In this document: positions 26,294 through 34,626 of the stretch, one piece after another
How positions within the stretch are numbered: position 1 is the first letter of the stretch
How the letters are laid out: each line of letters begins with the position of its first letter
Translations under genes and position numbers: made by a program
NCBI RefSeq assembly: GCF_001426945.1
Contig: NZ_LMFS01000004.1
Location: 206,632 to 270,631 of the forward strand
Reading direction: 5' to 3'
DNA length: 64,000 nt
Source: Pseudolabrys sp. Root1462
GTDB lineage: Bacteria > Pseudomonadota > Alphaproteobacteria > Rhizobiales > Xanthobacteraceae
Notes under the pieces: model-generated
The model's database searches: none
Told to the model about the DNA's origin: nothing
Seen by the model: the letters and a program-made list of their open reading frames with translations, nothing else

Positions 26294-27356
26294 GAAACGC
26301 GCCGAGCGCTCGACCTTCATCGCGCTCGCCTCGCCGCTGCTCGCCATCGTCCTCACGCTGGTGACGATATCGATTCTGCTGCTGGCGCTCGGCAAGAACC
26401 CGCTCGCGGCGCTCTATGTCTATTTCATCGAGCCGCTGACCGATCCCTACACCCTGATGGAAATCGCGGTAAAGGCTTCGCCGCTGGTGATGATCGCGAT
26501 CGGATTGTCGCTGTGTTATCTCGCCAATGTGTGGAATATCGGCGCCGAAGGCCAGTTTATCATGGGCGCGGTGACCGGCAGCTATCTCGCCGTCGTCACC
26601 AATGGCAGCGACGTCGGGCACTGGCTCGTCATCGTGATGCTGATCATGGGCGCGCTCGGCGGCGCGCTGTGGGCGCTGATACCGGCGATCTGCCGCGTGC
26701 GCTTCGGCGCCAACGAGATTCTCACCTCGTTGATGCTGGTCTATGTCGCCGACCTGATCATGGATTACCTCGTGCGCGGGCCGTGGCGCGACCCCAAGGG
26801 TATGAACTTTCCGACCACGGCGTCGTTCGATCCGTCGGCGACCGTGCCGGTGATCCTCGACGGCGGGCGGTTGCATGCCGGCGTCATCGTCACGCTCGCC
26901 GTGGTGGTGATCGCGGCGGTCATGCTCGGCCGCACCATCAAGGGCTTCGAGATCCGTGTCGTCGGCGCGGCGCCGCGCGCGGCGCGATTTGCCGGCTTCA
27001 AGTCGGACCGGCTGGTGATCTTCACCTTCCTCATTTCAGGCGCGCTGGCCGGGCTTGCCGGCATCATCGAAGTCGCGGGGCCCGTCGGCGTGCTGCAGCC
27101 CGGCATCTCGCCGGGTTATGGCTTCACCGCGATCATCGTCGCCTTCCTCGGCCGGCTCAATCCGCTCGGCATCCTGATCGCGGGCCTGTTCCTGGCGCTG
27201 ACCTTCATCGGCGGCGAAGGCGCGCAGATCTCGATGAAGATCCCGCTCGACCTGACCAAGGTGTTCCAGGGCGTGCTGCTGTTCTACGTGCTCGCCTGCG
27301 ACAGCCTCATCCTCTACCGCATCCGCCTGATCGGCTCGCAACCGAAAACCGCATGA
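26277..27356 (+). CDS. ABC transporter permease (purine/nucleoside, first)
   Basis: 359-residue polytopic inner-membrane protein of the BPD_transp_2 / branched-chain-type family, with about nine hydrophobic helices and the cytoplasmic coupling segment VGAAPRAARFAGFKSDRLV. The ATG at 26277 follows AAGGAGG at six bases and lies inside the end of the ATPase gene. The family signature NIGAEGQFIMGA near residue 85 matches NupB-like and YufP-like permeases for nucleosides and purines. Forms the membrane channel with the second permease, which starts nine bases after this gene. Confidence 0.91.
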   Translation: MQLVLEKRAERSTFIALASPLLAIVLTLVTISILLLALGKNPLAALYVYFIEPLTDPYTLMEIAVKASPLVMIAIGLSLCYLANVWNIGAEGQFIMGAVTGSYLAVVTNGSDVGHWLVIVMLIMGALGGALWALIPAICRVRFGANEILTSLMLVYVADLIMDYLVRGPWRDPKGMNFPTTASFDPSATVPVILDGGRLHAGVIVTLAVVVIAAVMLGRTIKGFEIRVVGAAPRAARFAGFKSDRLVIFTFLISGALAGLAGIIEVAGPVGVLQPGISPGYGFTAIIVAFLGRLNPLGILIAGLFLALTFIGGEGAQISMKIPLDLTKVFQGVLLFYVLACDSLILYRIRLIGSQPKTA

Positions 27357-27365
27357 GACGAATGC

Positions 27366-28286
27366 ATGCTGATCGTTGAAGCCATCATCCTGTCCGTGAT
27401 CGCCGCCTCGACCCCGCTGCTGCTGGCGGCGGCGGGCGAACTCGTCGTCGAGCGTTCCGGCGTGCTCAATCTCGGCGTCGAGGGCATGATGATCATGGGC
27501 GCGGCCTGCGGCTTTGCCGGCGCCTTCCTCAGCGGTTCGACCTTCGTCGGCGCGCTCACCGGCATCGCCGCCGGTATGGCGCTATCCTTCGTCTTCGCGG
27601 TGCTGACGCTCGGCCTGGCGGTCAACCAGGTGGCGGCGGGACTGGCGCTGACCATTCTCGGCATCGGATTGTCCGGGCTGATCGGTGCCAGCTTCGTCGG
27701 CCAGAAGATCGTGCCGGCGCCGCATCTCTATATCCCCGGCCTGTCTGACATCCCGGTCGCCGGCAAGATCCTGTTCGCTCAGGACGGCTTCGTCTATTTC
27801 TCGGTGCTGCTCGTCGTCGGCATCTGGTGGTTCCTGTACCGCACGCGCGGCGGACTGATCCTGCGCGCGGTCGGCGACAGTCACACCTCGGCGCATGCGC
27901 TCGGCTATCCGGTGCTGAAGATCAGGCTGATGGCGGTGCTGTTCGGCGGCGGCTGCGCCGGCCTCGCCGGCGCCTTCCTGCCGCTGGCCTATACGCCGTT
28001 CTTCATCCCCGGCATGACCGCCGGCCGCGGCTGGATCGCGCTGGCGCTGGTGGTGTTCTCGTCGTGGCTGCCGGGCCGGCTGGTCGCCGGCGCCTATCTG
28101 TTCGGCGCGGTCAGCATCCTGCAACTGCACGCCCAGGCGCTCGGCCTCGGCATCCCGTCGCAGCTCATGACATCGCTGCCTTATCTCGCGACCGTGATCG
28201 TTCTCGTCATCATTTCCCGCGCCCGCGGCAGCGCGGGCTCGGTAGCGCCGGCCTCGCTCGGCGTCGTCTTCGTACCGGATCGATAA
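27366..28286 (+). CDS. ABC transporter permease (purine/nucleoside, second)
   Basis: 306 residues, partner permease of NupC/YufQ type. Family motif VLNLGVEGMMIMGA near residue 37 and coupling loop RAVGDSHTSAHALGYPVLKIR are present, with about eight hydrophobic helices. Start ATG at 27366, nine bases beyond the previous stop. Together with the ATPase, first permease and the BMP-type binding protein it completes an importer. In related clusters these systems take up purines, nucleosides or hydroxylated purine derivatives. Confidence 0.91.
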   Translation: MLIVEAIILSVIAASTPLLLAAAGELVVERSGVLNLGVEGMMIMGAACGFAGAFLSGSTFVGALTGIAAGMALSFVFAVLTLGLAVNQVAAGLALTILGIGLSGLIGASFVGQKIVPAPHLYIPGLSDIPVAGKILFAQDGFVYFSVLLVVGIWWFLYRTRGGLILRAVGDSHTSAHALGYPVLKIRLMAVLFGGGCAGLAGAFLPLAYTPFFIPGMTAGRGWIALALVVFSSWLPGRLVAGAYLFGAVSILQLHAQALGLGIPSQLMTSLPYLATVIVLVIISRARGSAGSVAPASLGVVFVPDR

Positions 28287-28321
28287 GCAATCCCTGACGT
28301 CACATTCAACTGGAGCTGAGC

Positions 28322-29401
28322 ATGAAAAAACTTCTGATGACCGCCGCGGCGGCGGCCCTGGCACTCGCCGCAACCGCGATGAACGCATCCGCCGCCGACA
28401 AGCTGAAGGTCGGCTTCATCTATCTCGGCCCGGTCGGCGATCTCGGCTGGACCTATATGCACGAAGTGGCGCGTCAGGCGCTGGTCAAGGAGCTCGGCGA
28501 CAAGATCGAGACCACCTATCTCGAGAACGTCAACGAAGGTCCGGACTCTGAGCGCTCGATCGTGCAGCTCGCCCGCACCGGCCACCAGCTCATCTTCACG
28601 ACGTCGTTCGGCTACATGGACCCGACCGTGAAGGTCGCCAAGCAGTTCCCGAAGATCAACTTCGAGCACGCCACCGGCTACAAGCGCGCCACGAACCTCG
28701 GCACCTATTCCGGCCGCTTCTATGAAGGCCGTTACATCCAGGGCGTGATCGCCGCCAAGATGTCGAAGACCGGCACGATCGGCTACATCGGCTCGTTCCC
28801 GATTCCGGAAGTGATCTCCGGCATCAACGCCACGATGCTCGGCGCGCAATCGGTCAACCCGAACATCAAGGTCAAGATCATCTGGGTGAACACCTGGTTC
28901 GACCCCGGCAAGGAGGCCGACGCCGCCAAGGCGCTGGCCGATCAGGGCGCCGACGTGCTGATGCAGCACACCGATAGCCCGGCGGCGATGCAGGTCGCGC
29001 AGCAGCGCGGCATCTACGCCTTCGGCCAGGACAGCGACATGATCAAGTTCGGCCCGAAGTCGCAGCTCACCGCCATCGTCAACAACTGGGGGCCCTATTA
29101 CATCAAGCAGACCAAGGCGGCGCTCGCCGGCACCTGGAAGTCGGAAGACACCTGGGACGGCCTGAAGGAAAAGATGGTGGTGATGGCGCCCTACACCAAC
29201 ATGCCCGATGACGTGAAGAAGCTCGCGGAAAAGACCGAAGCCGACATCGTCGCCGGCACGCTGGTGCCGTTCAAGTGTCCGGTGCTCGGCCAGGACGGCA
29301 AGCCGGTGGAATGCAAGGGCGGCACGCATCTCGATGCCGGCCAGATCCTCGGCATGAACTTCTACGTCAAGGGCGTGGACGACAAAATGCCGGGCAAGTG
29401 A
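28322..29401 (+). CDS. BMP-family (Med/PnrA-like) substrate-binding lipoprotein-type protein
   Basis: 359 residues. Signal peptide at residues 1-25 (LLMTAAAAALALAATAMNAS, cut near AAD), with no lipobox Cys, so it is a soluble periplasmic protein. The BMP fold starts KVGFIYLGPVGDLGWTYMHE, the PnrA-like signature in which the loop contacts a nucleoside ring. SEGRFYEG-like loops and IVNNWGPYYIKQTKAAL match the family. It delivers substrate to the permease pair. Start ATG follows GGAGCTGAGC. The 3' end is followed by a 15-bp hairpin. Purine or nucleoside specificity is inferred from neighbours. Confidence 0.9.
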   Translation: MKKLLMTAAAAALALAATAMNASAADKLKVGFIYLGPVGDLGWTYMHEVARQALVKELGDKIETTYLENVNEGPDSERSIVQLARTGHQLIFTTSFGYMDPTVKVAKQFPKINFEHATGYKRATNLGTYSGRFYEGRYIQGVIAAKMSKTGTIGYIGSFPIPEVISGINATMLGAQSVNPNIKVKIIWVNTWFDPGKEADAAKALADQGADVLMQHTDSPAAMQVAQQRGIYAFGQDSDMIKFGPKSQLTAIVNNWGPYYIKQTKAALAGTWKSEDTWDGLKEKMVVMAPYTNMPDDVKKLAEKTEADIVAGTLVPFKCPVLGQDGKPVECKGGTHLDAGQILGMNFYVKGVDDKMPGK

Positions 29402-29407
29402 GGCTTG

Positions 29408-29440
29408 CTTATCCCTCCCCGCCTTGCGGGGAGGGATAAG
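29408..29440. repeat. perfect 15-bp hairpin between convergent genes
   Basis: CTTATCCCTCCCCGC, loop CTT, GCGGGGAGGGATAAG. No T tract on either side, so it is more likely an mRNA 3'-end stabiliser or a dispersed short palindrome than an intrinsic terminator. Lies between the binding-protein gene (ends 29401) and the deaminase gene (ends 29473). Confidence 0.75.
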
Positions 29441-29472
29441 AGGAGCAAAGCGCGAGTGCGTTTGTGGACCTT

Positions 29473-30813
29473 TTAGCTTTGCACCATCTTCGCCGCCGCC
29501 TGATGGCGGCGCATGAGACCGGCGACGTCGAGGCCGGGAATGGCGCCGTCGATCACCGTCCAGGTGCCGTTGATCATGACGCGGTCGGCGCGATGCGCGC
29601 CGCACAAGACCAGCGCCGCGAGCGGATCGCCGTAGCCGGAAAAGCGCAACTCATCGAGTTTGTAGAGCGCCAGGTCGGCGCGCTTGCCGAGCGCGATCTC
29701 GCCGAGTTCGGGACGGCCGACGCAAGCCGCCGAACCTTGCGTCGCCCAGCGCAAGGCATCCTTGTGGCTGACCCTGGTGACGCCGTAGCGCCCGCGCTGC
29801 AGCAGGAACGCGGCGCGCACCTCCTGCATCAGATTCGATTCATCGTTCGACGCCGAGCCATCGACGCCGAGACCGACGGCGACGCCGGCGGCTTCCAGTT
29901 CGCACACCGGGCAATGACCCGAGGCGAGCGTCTGGTTCGAGCAGGCACAATGGCTGATCGACACCTTGCCTTTGGCAAGGCGCGGCATTTCCGATTTGTC
30001 GAAATGCACGCCATGCGCCAGCCAGGTGCGTTGATTGAGCCAGCCGCAATCCTCGAGATAGTCGAGCGGCCGGCAGCTGTAGAGCTGCTGACAGAAGGCA
30101 TTCTCGTCCTCGGTCTCGGCGAGGTGCGTGTGCAGGCGGACGTCGAGCTTCTCCGCCAGCGCCGCCGTGGACTTCATCAGCGACGTGGTGACGGAAAACG
30201 GCGAGCACGGCGCCAGCGCCACTTGCGTCATCGCCGAATCGCCGCGCTGGTGATAGCGCGCCACGACGCGCTCCGAGTCGGCGAGAATGGTGTCCTCGTC
30301 CTGCACCACCGAATCCGGCGGCAGGCCGCCGTCGCGCTCGGACAGGTTCATCGAGCCGCGCGTCAGCAGCACGCGGATGCCGAGCCTCGAGGCCGCTGCG
30401 ATTTCGATATCGACGCCGTCTTCCATTCCCTTGGGAAACACATAGTGATGATCGGTGGTCGTGGTGCAGCCGGACAGCATCAGCTCGGCCATCGCCACCG
30501 TGACGGCGGCATCGAGCGCCGCCGGCGTCATCTTCGCCCAGATCGGATACAGCGCCTTGAGCCACGGGAACAATTCGCGGTCGAGTGCGGCCGGGACGGC
30601 GCGCGTCAGCGTCTGGTAGAAATGATGATGCGTGTTGATCAGACCGGGAATGACGACATGGTCCCGCGCGTCGAAAGCCTTGGCATTCGCCGTCCTGGGC
30701 TCCTTGCCCTTGCCGACCAGTTCGACAATGGCGCCGTCGCTGACGACGACGCCACGCTCGGCGCCATCGGCCAGAATGGCCATGGGGTCCTTGATCCAGA
30801 GTGCATCGATCAT
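29473..30813 (-). CDS. 8-oxoguanine deaminase
   Basis: 446-residue amidohydrolase-superfamily enzyme. Metal site residues: GLINTHHHFYQTLTR (HxH near residue 60), HTHLAETEDE, and Asp in GLGVDGSASND. The last segments and HCACSNQTLASG pattern match the Pa0142-type 8-oxoguanine deaminases of the ATZ/TRZ group. The reaction gives urate and ammonia from 8-oxoguanine; members may also take guanine or isocytosine, so activity is probable rather than certain. It faces the importer genes tail to tail, and its product urate is the substrate of PuuD upstream. The ATG at 30813 lies beside a dispersed repeat. Confidence 0.85.
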   Translation of the reverse strand: MIDALWIKDPMAILADGAERGVVVSDGAIVELVGKGKEPRTANAKAFDARDHVVIPGLINTHHHFYQTLTRAVPAALDRELFPWLKALYPIWAKMTPAALDAAVTVAMAELMLSGCTTTTDHHYVFPKGMEDGVDIEIAAASRLGIRVLLTRGSMNLSERDGGLPPDSVVQDEDTILADSERVVARYHQRGDSAMTQVALAPCSPFSVTTSLMKSTAALAEKLDVRLHTHLAETEDENAFCQQLYSCRPLDYLEDCGWLNQRTWLAHGVHFDKSEMPRLAKGKVSISHCACSNQTLASGHCPVCELEAAGVAVGLGVDGSASNDESNLMQEVRAAFLLQRGRYGVTRVSHKDALRWATQGSAACVGRPELGEIALGKRADLALYKLDELRFSGYGDPLAALVLCGAHRADRVMINGTWTVIDGAIPGLDVAGLMRRHQAAAKMVQS

Positions 30814-30878
30814 TCGAAAATCCCTTCGCCGTCATCATATCGGGACTTGCAAGTCCGGGACCAGCACCCCTCTCCGTT

Positions 30879-30933
30879 CGTCCCCGCGAAAGCGGGGACC
30901 CATTCCTGGATTCCCGCTTTCGCGGGAATGAAG
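30879..30933. repeat. REP-like palindromic repeat upstream of the FAD subunit gene
   Basis: GTCCCCGCGAAAGCGGGGACC followed by a second palindrome, TTCCCGCTTTCGCGGGAA. Translated in frame it gives the familiar RPRESGDP-type repeat peptide. It is inserted in the space where the promoter or leader of the FAD subunit gene should be. Confidence 0.75.
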
Positions 30934-30956
30934 GCAGGATGTATCAGGCGGCCGCA

Positions 30957-31778
30957 ATGGACCTGAACACCATCACTGCCGTCGAGAGGCCGACATCGCG
31001 CGAGGCGCTGCGCGTCTGGCGCGACGGCGACGCATTCCTGGCCGGCGGCACCTGGCTGTTCTCCGAGCCGCAGCCGAAGCTGACGCGGCTGATCGACCTG
31101 TCGACACTGAACTGGGAGCCGCTGCGCGCCACCGGCAACGGGCTTGAGATCGCCGCGACCTGTACCATCGCGCAACTCGATGGCTTTGCCGCGCCGCCAG
31201 GCTGGATAGCCGCGCCGCTGATTGGCCAATGCTGCCGCGCCTTCCTCGCCTCGTTCAAGATCTGGAACGTCGCCACCGTCGGCGGCAATATCGTCATGTC
31301 GCTGCCGGCCGGACCGATGATCTCGCTGACCTGCGCGCTCGACGGCGAACTCCTGATTTGGGGACCGGATGGCAGGGAACGCCGCGTCGCCGTCGTCGAT
31401 TTCGTCAAGGGCCCCGTCAGCAACGACTTGAAGTCCGGTGAGATCGTCCGCGCCATTCATCTGCCGCTCGCTGCACTGACGCGGCGCACCGCGTTCCGCC
31501 AGATTTCGCTGCAGAGCCACGGCCGCTCCGGCGCGCTCCTCATCGGCACGCGTGACGCCGGCGGAGCCTTCATGCTCACGGTCACCGCATCGACACCGAA
31601 GCCGTATCAGTTCCGCTTCGACGCCCTGCCCGGCGCCGATGAATTGACCGCGCGTACCGACACCACCATCGCCAACAACTGGTTCGACGACATTCACGGC
31701 CTGCCGGCGTGGCGGCGCGCCATGACACTGCAATTCGCCCGCGAGATTCTCGCCGAACTCGGTGGAGGCGCGGCATGA
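30957..31778 (+). CDS. FAD-binding subunit of xanthine dehydrogenase-type complex
   Basis: 273 residues (CoxM/XdhB-like). FAD-contact motifs: LAGGTWLFSEPQ near residue 25, and NVATVGGNIVMSLPAGPMISL around residue 102. These are the two segments that hold the FAD pyrophosphate. It takes electrons from the iron-sulfur clusters of the partner encoded next, with which it overlaps by four bases (ATGA). Start chosen at 30957; an ATG at 30939 is a close alternative. The open frame back to 30801 passes through a dispersed repeat. Being a separate small subunit next to a fused FeS-Mo subunit is less common than the reverse arrangement. Confidence 0.87.
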   Translation: MDLNTITAVERPTSREALRVWRDGDAFLAGGTWLFSEPQPKLTRLIDLSTLNWEPLRATGNGLEIAATCTIAQLDGFAAPPGWIAAPLIGQCCRAFLASFKIWNVATVGGNIVMSLPAGPMISLTCALDGELLIWGPDGRERRVAVVDFVKGPVSNDLKSGEIVRAIHLPLAALTRRTAFRQISLQSHGRSGALLIGTRDAGGAFMLTVTASTPKPYQFRFDALPGADELTARTDTTIANNWFDDIHGLPAWRRAMTLQFAREILAELGGGAA

Positions 31779-34483
31779 GCGTCACCGTCAACGGCAAACC
31801 GTTTGATGACCAGCCCGCGCCGGGCCAATGCCTGCGCACCTTCCTGCGCCAGCTCGGTCATTTCGGCGTCAAGAAAGGTTGCGACGCCGGTGACTGCGGC
31901 GCGTGCACCGTCTATCTCGACGGCGAGCCGGTGCATTCCTGTCTGGTGCCCGCCTTCCGCGCCGAAGGCCGCGAGGTGACGACCATCGAAGGTCTCGCTC
32001 AAGGCGGCGCGCTGCATCCGATGCAGCAGGCCTTTCTCGACGCGCAGGGCTATCAGTGCGGCTTCTGCACCGCCGGCATGATCATGACCGCCGCAGCGCT
32101 CAACCAGGAACAGAAGGCCGATCTCGGCCGCGCGCTCAAAGGCAATCTGTGCCGATGCACCGGCTATCGTGCCGTCGAGGACGCCATCGCCGGCCGCCGT
32201 GACACCGAGGATGCCAGGCCCGGCCGCGGCGTCGGCCACAACGTACCGGCGCCGGCCGGGCCCGATGTCGTCACCGGCCGAGCGCGTTTCACGCTCGATG
32301 TTGCGATCGACGGTCTGCATCACATCAAGCTGCTGCGCTCGCCGCATGCCCATGCCCGCATCCGCGCGATCGATAAAAGCGCGGCGCTGGCGGTGCCCGG
32401 CGTCGTCGCGGTGCTGACACATGAGGACGCGCCGGCAACGCTCTATTCCAGCGCCCGCCACGAGACCCGCGACACAGATCCCGACGACACGCGCGTGCTT
32501 GACGATGTCATGCGCTTCATCGGCCAGCGCGTCGCCGCCGTGGTCGCGACAAGCGAAGCCGCCGCCGAGGAAGGCTGCCGCAAGCTTGTCGTCGATTACG
32601 AAATATTGCCCGCGGTGTTCGATCCTGAGACGGCGATGCAGCCCGGCGCGCCGCGCCTGCACGACAAGGGTCCGCAAGCGCGCATTGCGAATGCGTCGCG
32701 CAACCTCGTCGCCGAGATGCATGGCGCGACCGGCGACGTCGCCCAGGGTTTCACCGCGGCCGACGCTATCCACGAGGGCACGTATTTCGTGCCGCGTGTG
32801 CAACACGCCCACCTTGAAACGCTGTGCGCCATTGCCTGGATCGACGAGAGCGGCCGGCTGAATGTTCGGTCCTCAACCCAGGTGCCGTTCCTGACGCGGC
32901 TCGAACTGGCGCATGTCTTTGGCCTCGACCGCGACAAGGTGCGCGTGTTCTGCGAGCGGGTCGGCGGCGGCTTCGGCGCCAAGCAGGAAATGCTCACCGA
33001 AGACATCGCGGCGCTCGCCGCGCTGAAGACCGGCAAGCCGGTGAAGCTCGAATTCACGCGCGAGGAGCAGTTCGTCGGCGCCACGACGCGGCATCCGATG
33101 AAGGTGACGGTGAAGATCGGCGCCCGGCGCGACGGCGCCTTGACCGCGATCGAGATGCACGTCGTCTCCAACACCGGTGCTTACGGCAATCACGGCATGC
33201 CCGTGCTCGAGCATGCCTGCTCGGAAGCGGTCAGCGTCTATCGCTGTCCGAACAAGAAGATCGACGGCTACGCGGTCTATACCAACACGGTGGCGGCCGG
33301 CGCGTTTCGCGGCTACGGCCTGCCGCAGACCGGCTTCGCCGTTGAATCGGCGATTGACGAAGTGGCGCGCATGATCGGCATGGACGCGCTGGAATTTCGC
33401 CGCTGCAATGTCGTGCGCAAGGGTGAGCCGATGATCGGCCTGCACGAAGCGCCCGACGATGTCATCTATGGCAGCTACGGGCTCGACCAGTGCCTGGATC
33501 TGGTCCAGGCGGCGCTGATGCGCGGTGACGGCGATGAAGCGCCGCCCGGCTGGTCGGTCGGCGAAGGCACGGCGCTCACCATGATCGACACGGTGCCGCC
33601 GGGCGGGCACTACTCCGACACATATATCTGGCTGGAAGCCGACGGCACCTACAACATGACCATCGGCACCGCCGAATTCGGCAACGGCACCTCGACGGTA
33701 CACCGGCAGATCGCCGCCAGCGTGCTCAATGCCAGCCCGCTCGCCATCGCCTTCACGCAATCCGACACCGATCATGGCGGCCATGATACCGGCGCCTATG
33801 GCTCGACTGGCACCGTGGTGGCAGGCCGCGCCACCCAGCGCGCGGCGGAAGCACTACGCGACAAACTGCTCGACTTCGCGGCGACGCAATCCGGCGTCGA
33901 CCGCGCGCAATGCAAGCTCGCAGGCGACGCCGTCGATTGCGGTGGCAAGACGATAGCGCTCGGCGAACTGTTCCGGATCGCCGAAGCCTTCGTCGTCGAT
34001 CTGTCGGCGCACGGTACGACCAACGGCATTCCGCGTTCGGTCGCTTTCAACGTGCACGGTTTTCGCGTCGCGGTGAACACGACGACCGGCGAGGTGAAGA
34101 TCATCAAGAGCGTGCAAGCTGCCGACGCCGGCACCGTCATCAATCCGATGCAGTGCCGCGCCCAGATCGAAGGTGGCGTGGCGCAGGCATTGGGCGCCGC
34201 GATGTTCGAGGAGGTTGTGGTCGACACCGAGGGCCGCGTCACCAATCCGTCATTCCGGCACTACCGCATCCCGGCTTTCGCCGACGTGCCGCACACCGAG
34301 GTCCTGTTTGCCCGGACCAGTGACGAACTGGGCCCGTTCGGCGCCAAATCGATGAGCGAAAGCCCGTACAATCCGGTCGCGCCCGCGCTCGCCAATGCCA
34401 TCCGCGCCGCCACGGGCGTGCGGTTCTATCGCCTGCCGCTCAAGCCCGACCGCATTCATGCGGGCATCACAGCCGCCGGCTAA
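31775..34483 (+). CDS. fused [2Fe-2S] and molybdopterin-binding xanthine dehydrogenase-type subunit
   Basis: 902 residues. N-terminal 150 residues bind two [2Fe-2S] clusters: GCDAGDCGACTVYLDG with a later Cys (HSCL), then QCGFCTAG and LCRCTGYRAV. The rest is a molybdenum hydroxylase large subunit: RARFTLDVAIDGLHHIKLLRS, GGGFGAKQEM, AFRGYGLPQTG, and C-terminal FGAKSMSESPYNP with the catalytic Glu. With the FAD subunit this makes a two-gene complete hydroxylase. In the purine island it most likely oxidises hypoxanthine or xanthine to urate, with NAD+ or another acceptor; aldehydes and heterocycles are alternatives. The start at 31775 overlaps the FAD gene. Confidence 0.9.
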   Translation: MSVTVNGKPFDDQPAPGQCLRTFLRQLGHFGVKKGCDAGDCGACTVYLDGEPVHSCLVPAFRAEGREVTTIEGLAQGGALHPMQQAFLDAQGYQCGFCTAGMIMTAAALNQEQKADLGRALKGNLCRCTGYRAVEDAIAGRRDTEDARPGRGVGHNVPAPAGPDVVTGRARFTLDVAIDGLHHIKLLRSPHAHARIRAIDKSAALAVPGVVAVLTHEDAPATLYSSARHETRDTDPDDTRVLDDVMRFIGQRVAAVVATSEAAAEEGCRKLVVDYEILPAVFDPETAMQPGAPRLHDKGPQARIANASRNLVAEMHGATGDVAQGFTAADAIHEGTYFVPRVQHAHLETLCAIAWIDESGRLNVRSSTQVPFLTRLELAHVFGLDRDKVRVFCERVGGGFGAKQEMLTEDIAALAALKTGKPVKLEFTREEQFVGATTRHPMKVTVKIGARRDGALTAIEMHVVSNTGAYGNHGMPVLEHACSEAVSVYRCPNKKIDGYAVYTNTVAAGAFRGYGLPQTGFAVESAIDEVARMIGMDALEFRRCNVVRKGEPMIGLHEAPDDVIYGSYGLDQCLDLVQAALMRGDGDEAPPGWSVGEGTALTMIDTVPPGGHYSDTYIWLEADGTYNMTIGTAEFGNGTSTVHRQIAASVLNASPLAIAFTQSDTDHGGHDTGAYGSTGTVVAGRATQRAAEALRDKLLDFAATQSGVDRAQCKLAGDAVDCGGKTIALGELFRIAEAFVVDLSAHGTTNGIPRSVAFNVHGFRVAVNTTTGEVKIIKSVQAADAGTVINPMQCRAQIEGGVAQALGAAMFEEVVVDTEGRVTNPSFRHYRIPAFADVPHTEVLFARTSDELGPFGAKSMSESPYNPVAPALANAIRAATGVRFYRLPLKPDRIHAGITAAG

Positions 34484-34626
34484 CCAAGTCAGGCTAAATC
34501 GCTGGAATTGGGACCGTTTTGAGCGCCCAATGGGCAGGCAGGCGGCCCGAAACTTGCTTCTTCAAAGGGCAAACGTCCGGCCGCCAAAGCGCATAAACTG
34601 GCCTCGCAACAGGTAAACGGGTCTCC

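Noticed and set aside
30801-30956. Upstream extension of the FAD subunit
   Set aside because: The additional residues are the translation of a dispersed palindromic repeat (RPRESGDP-type peptide), not conserved protein.
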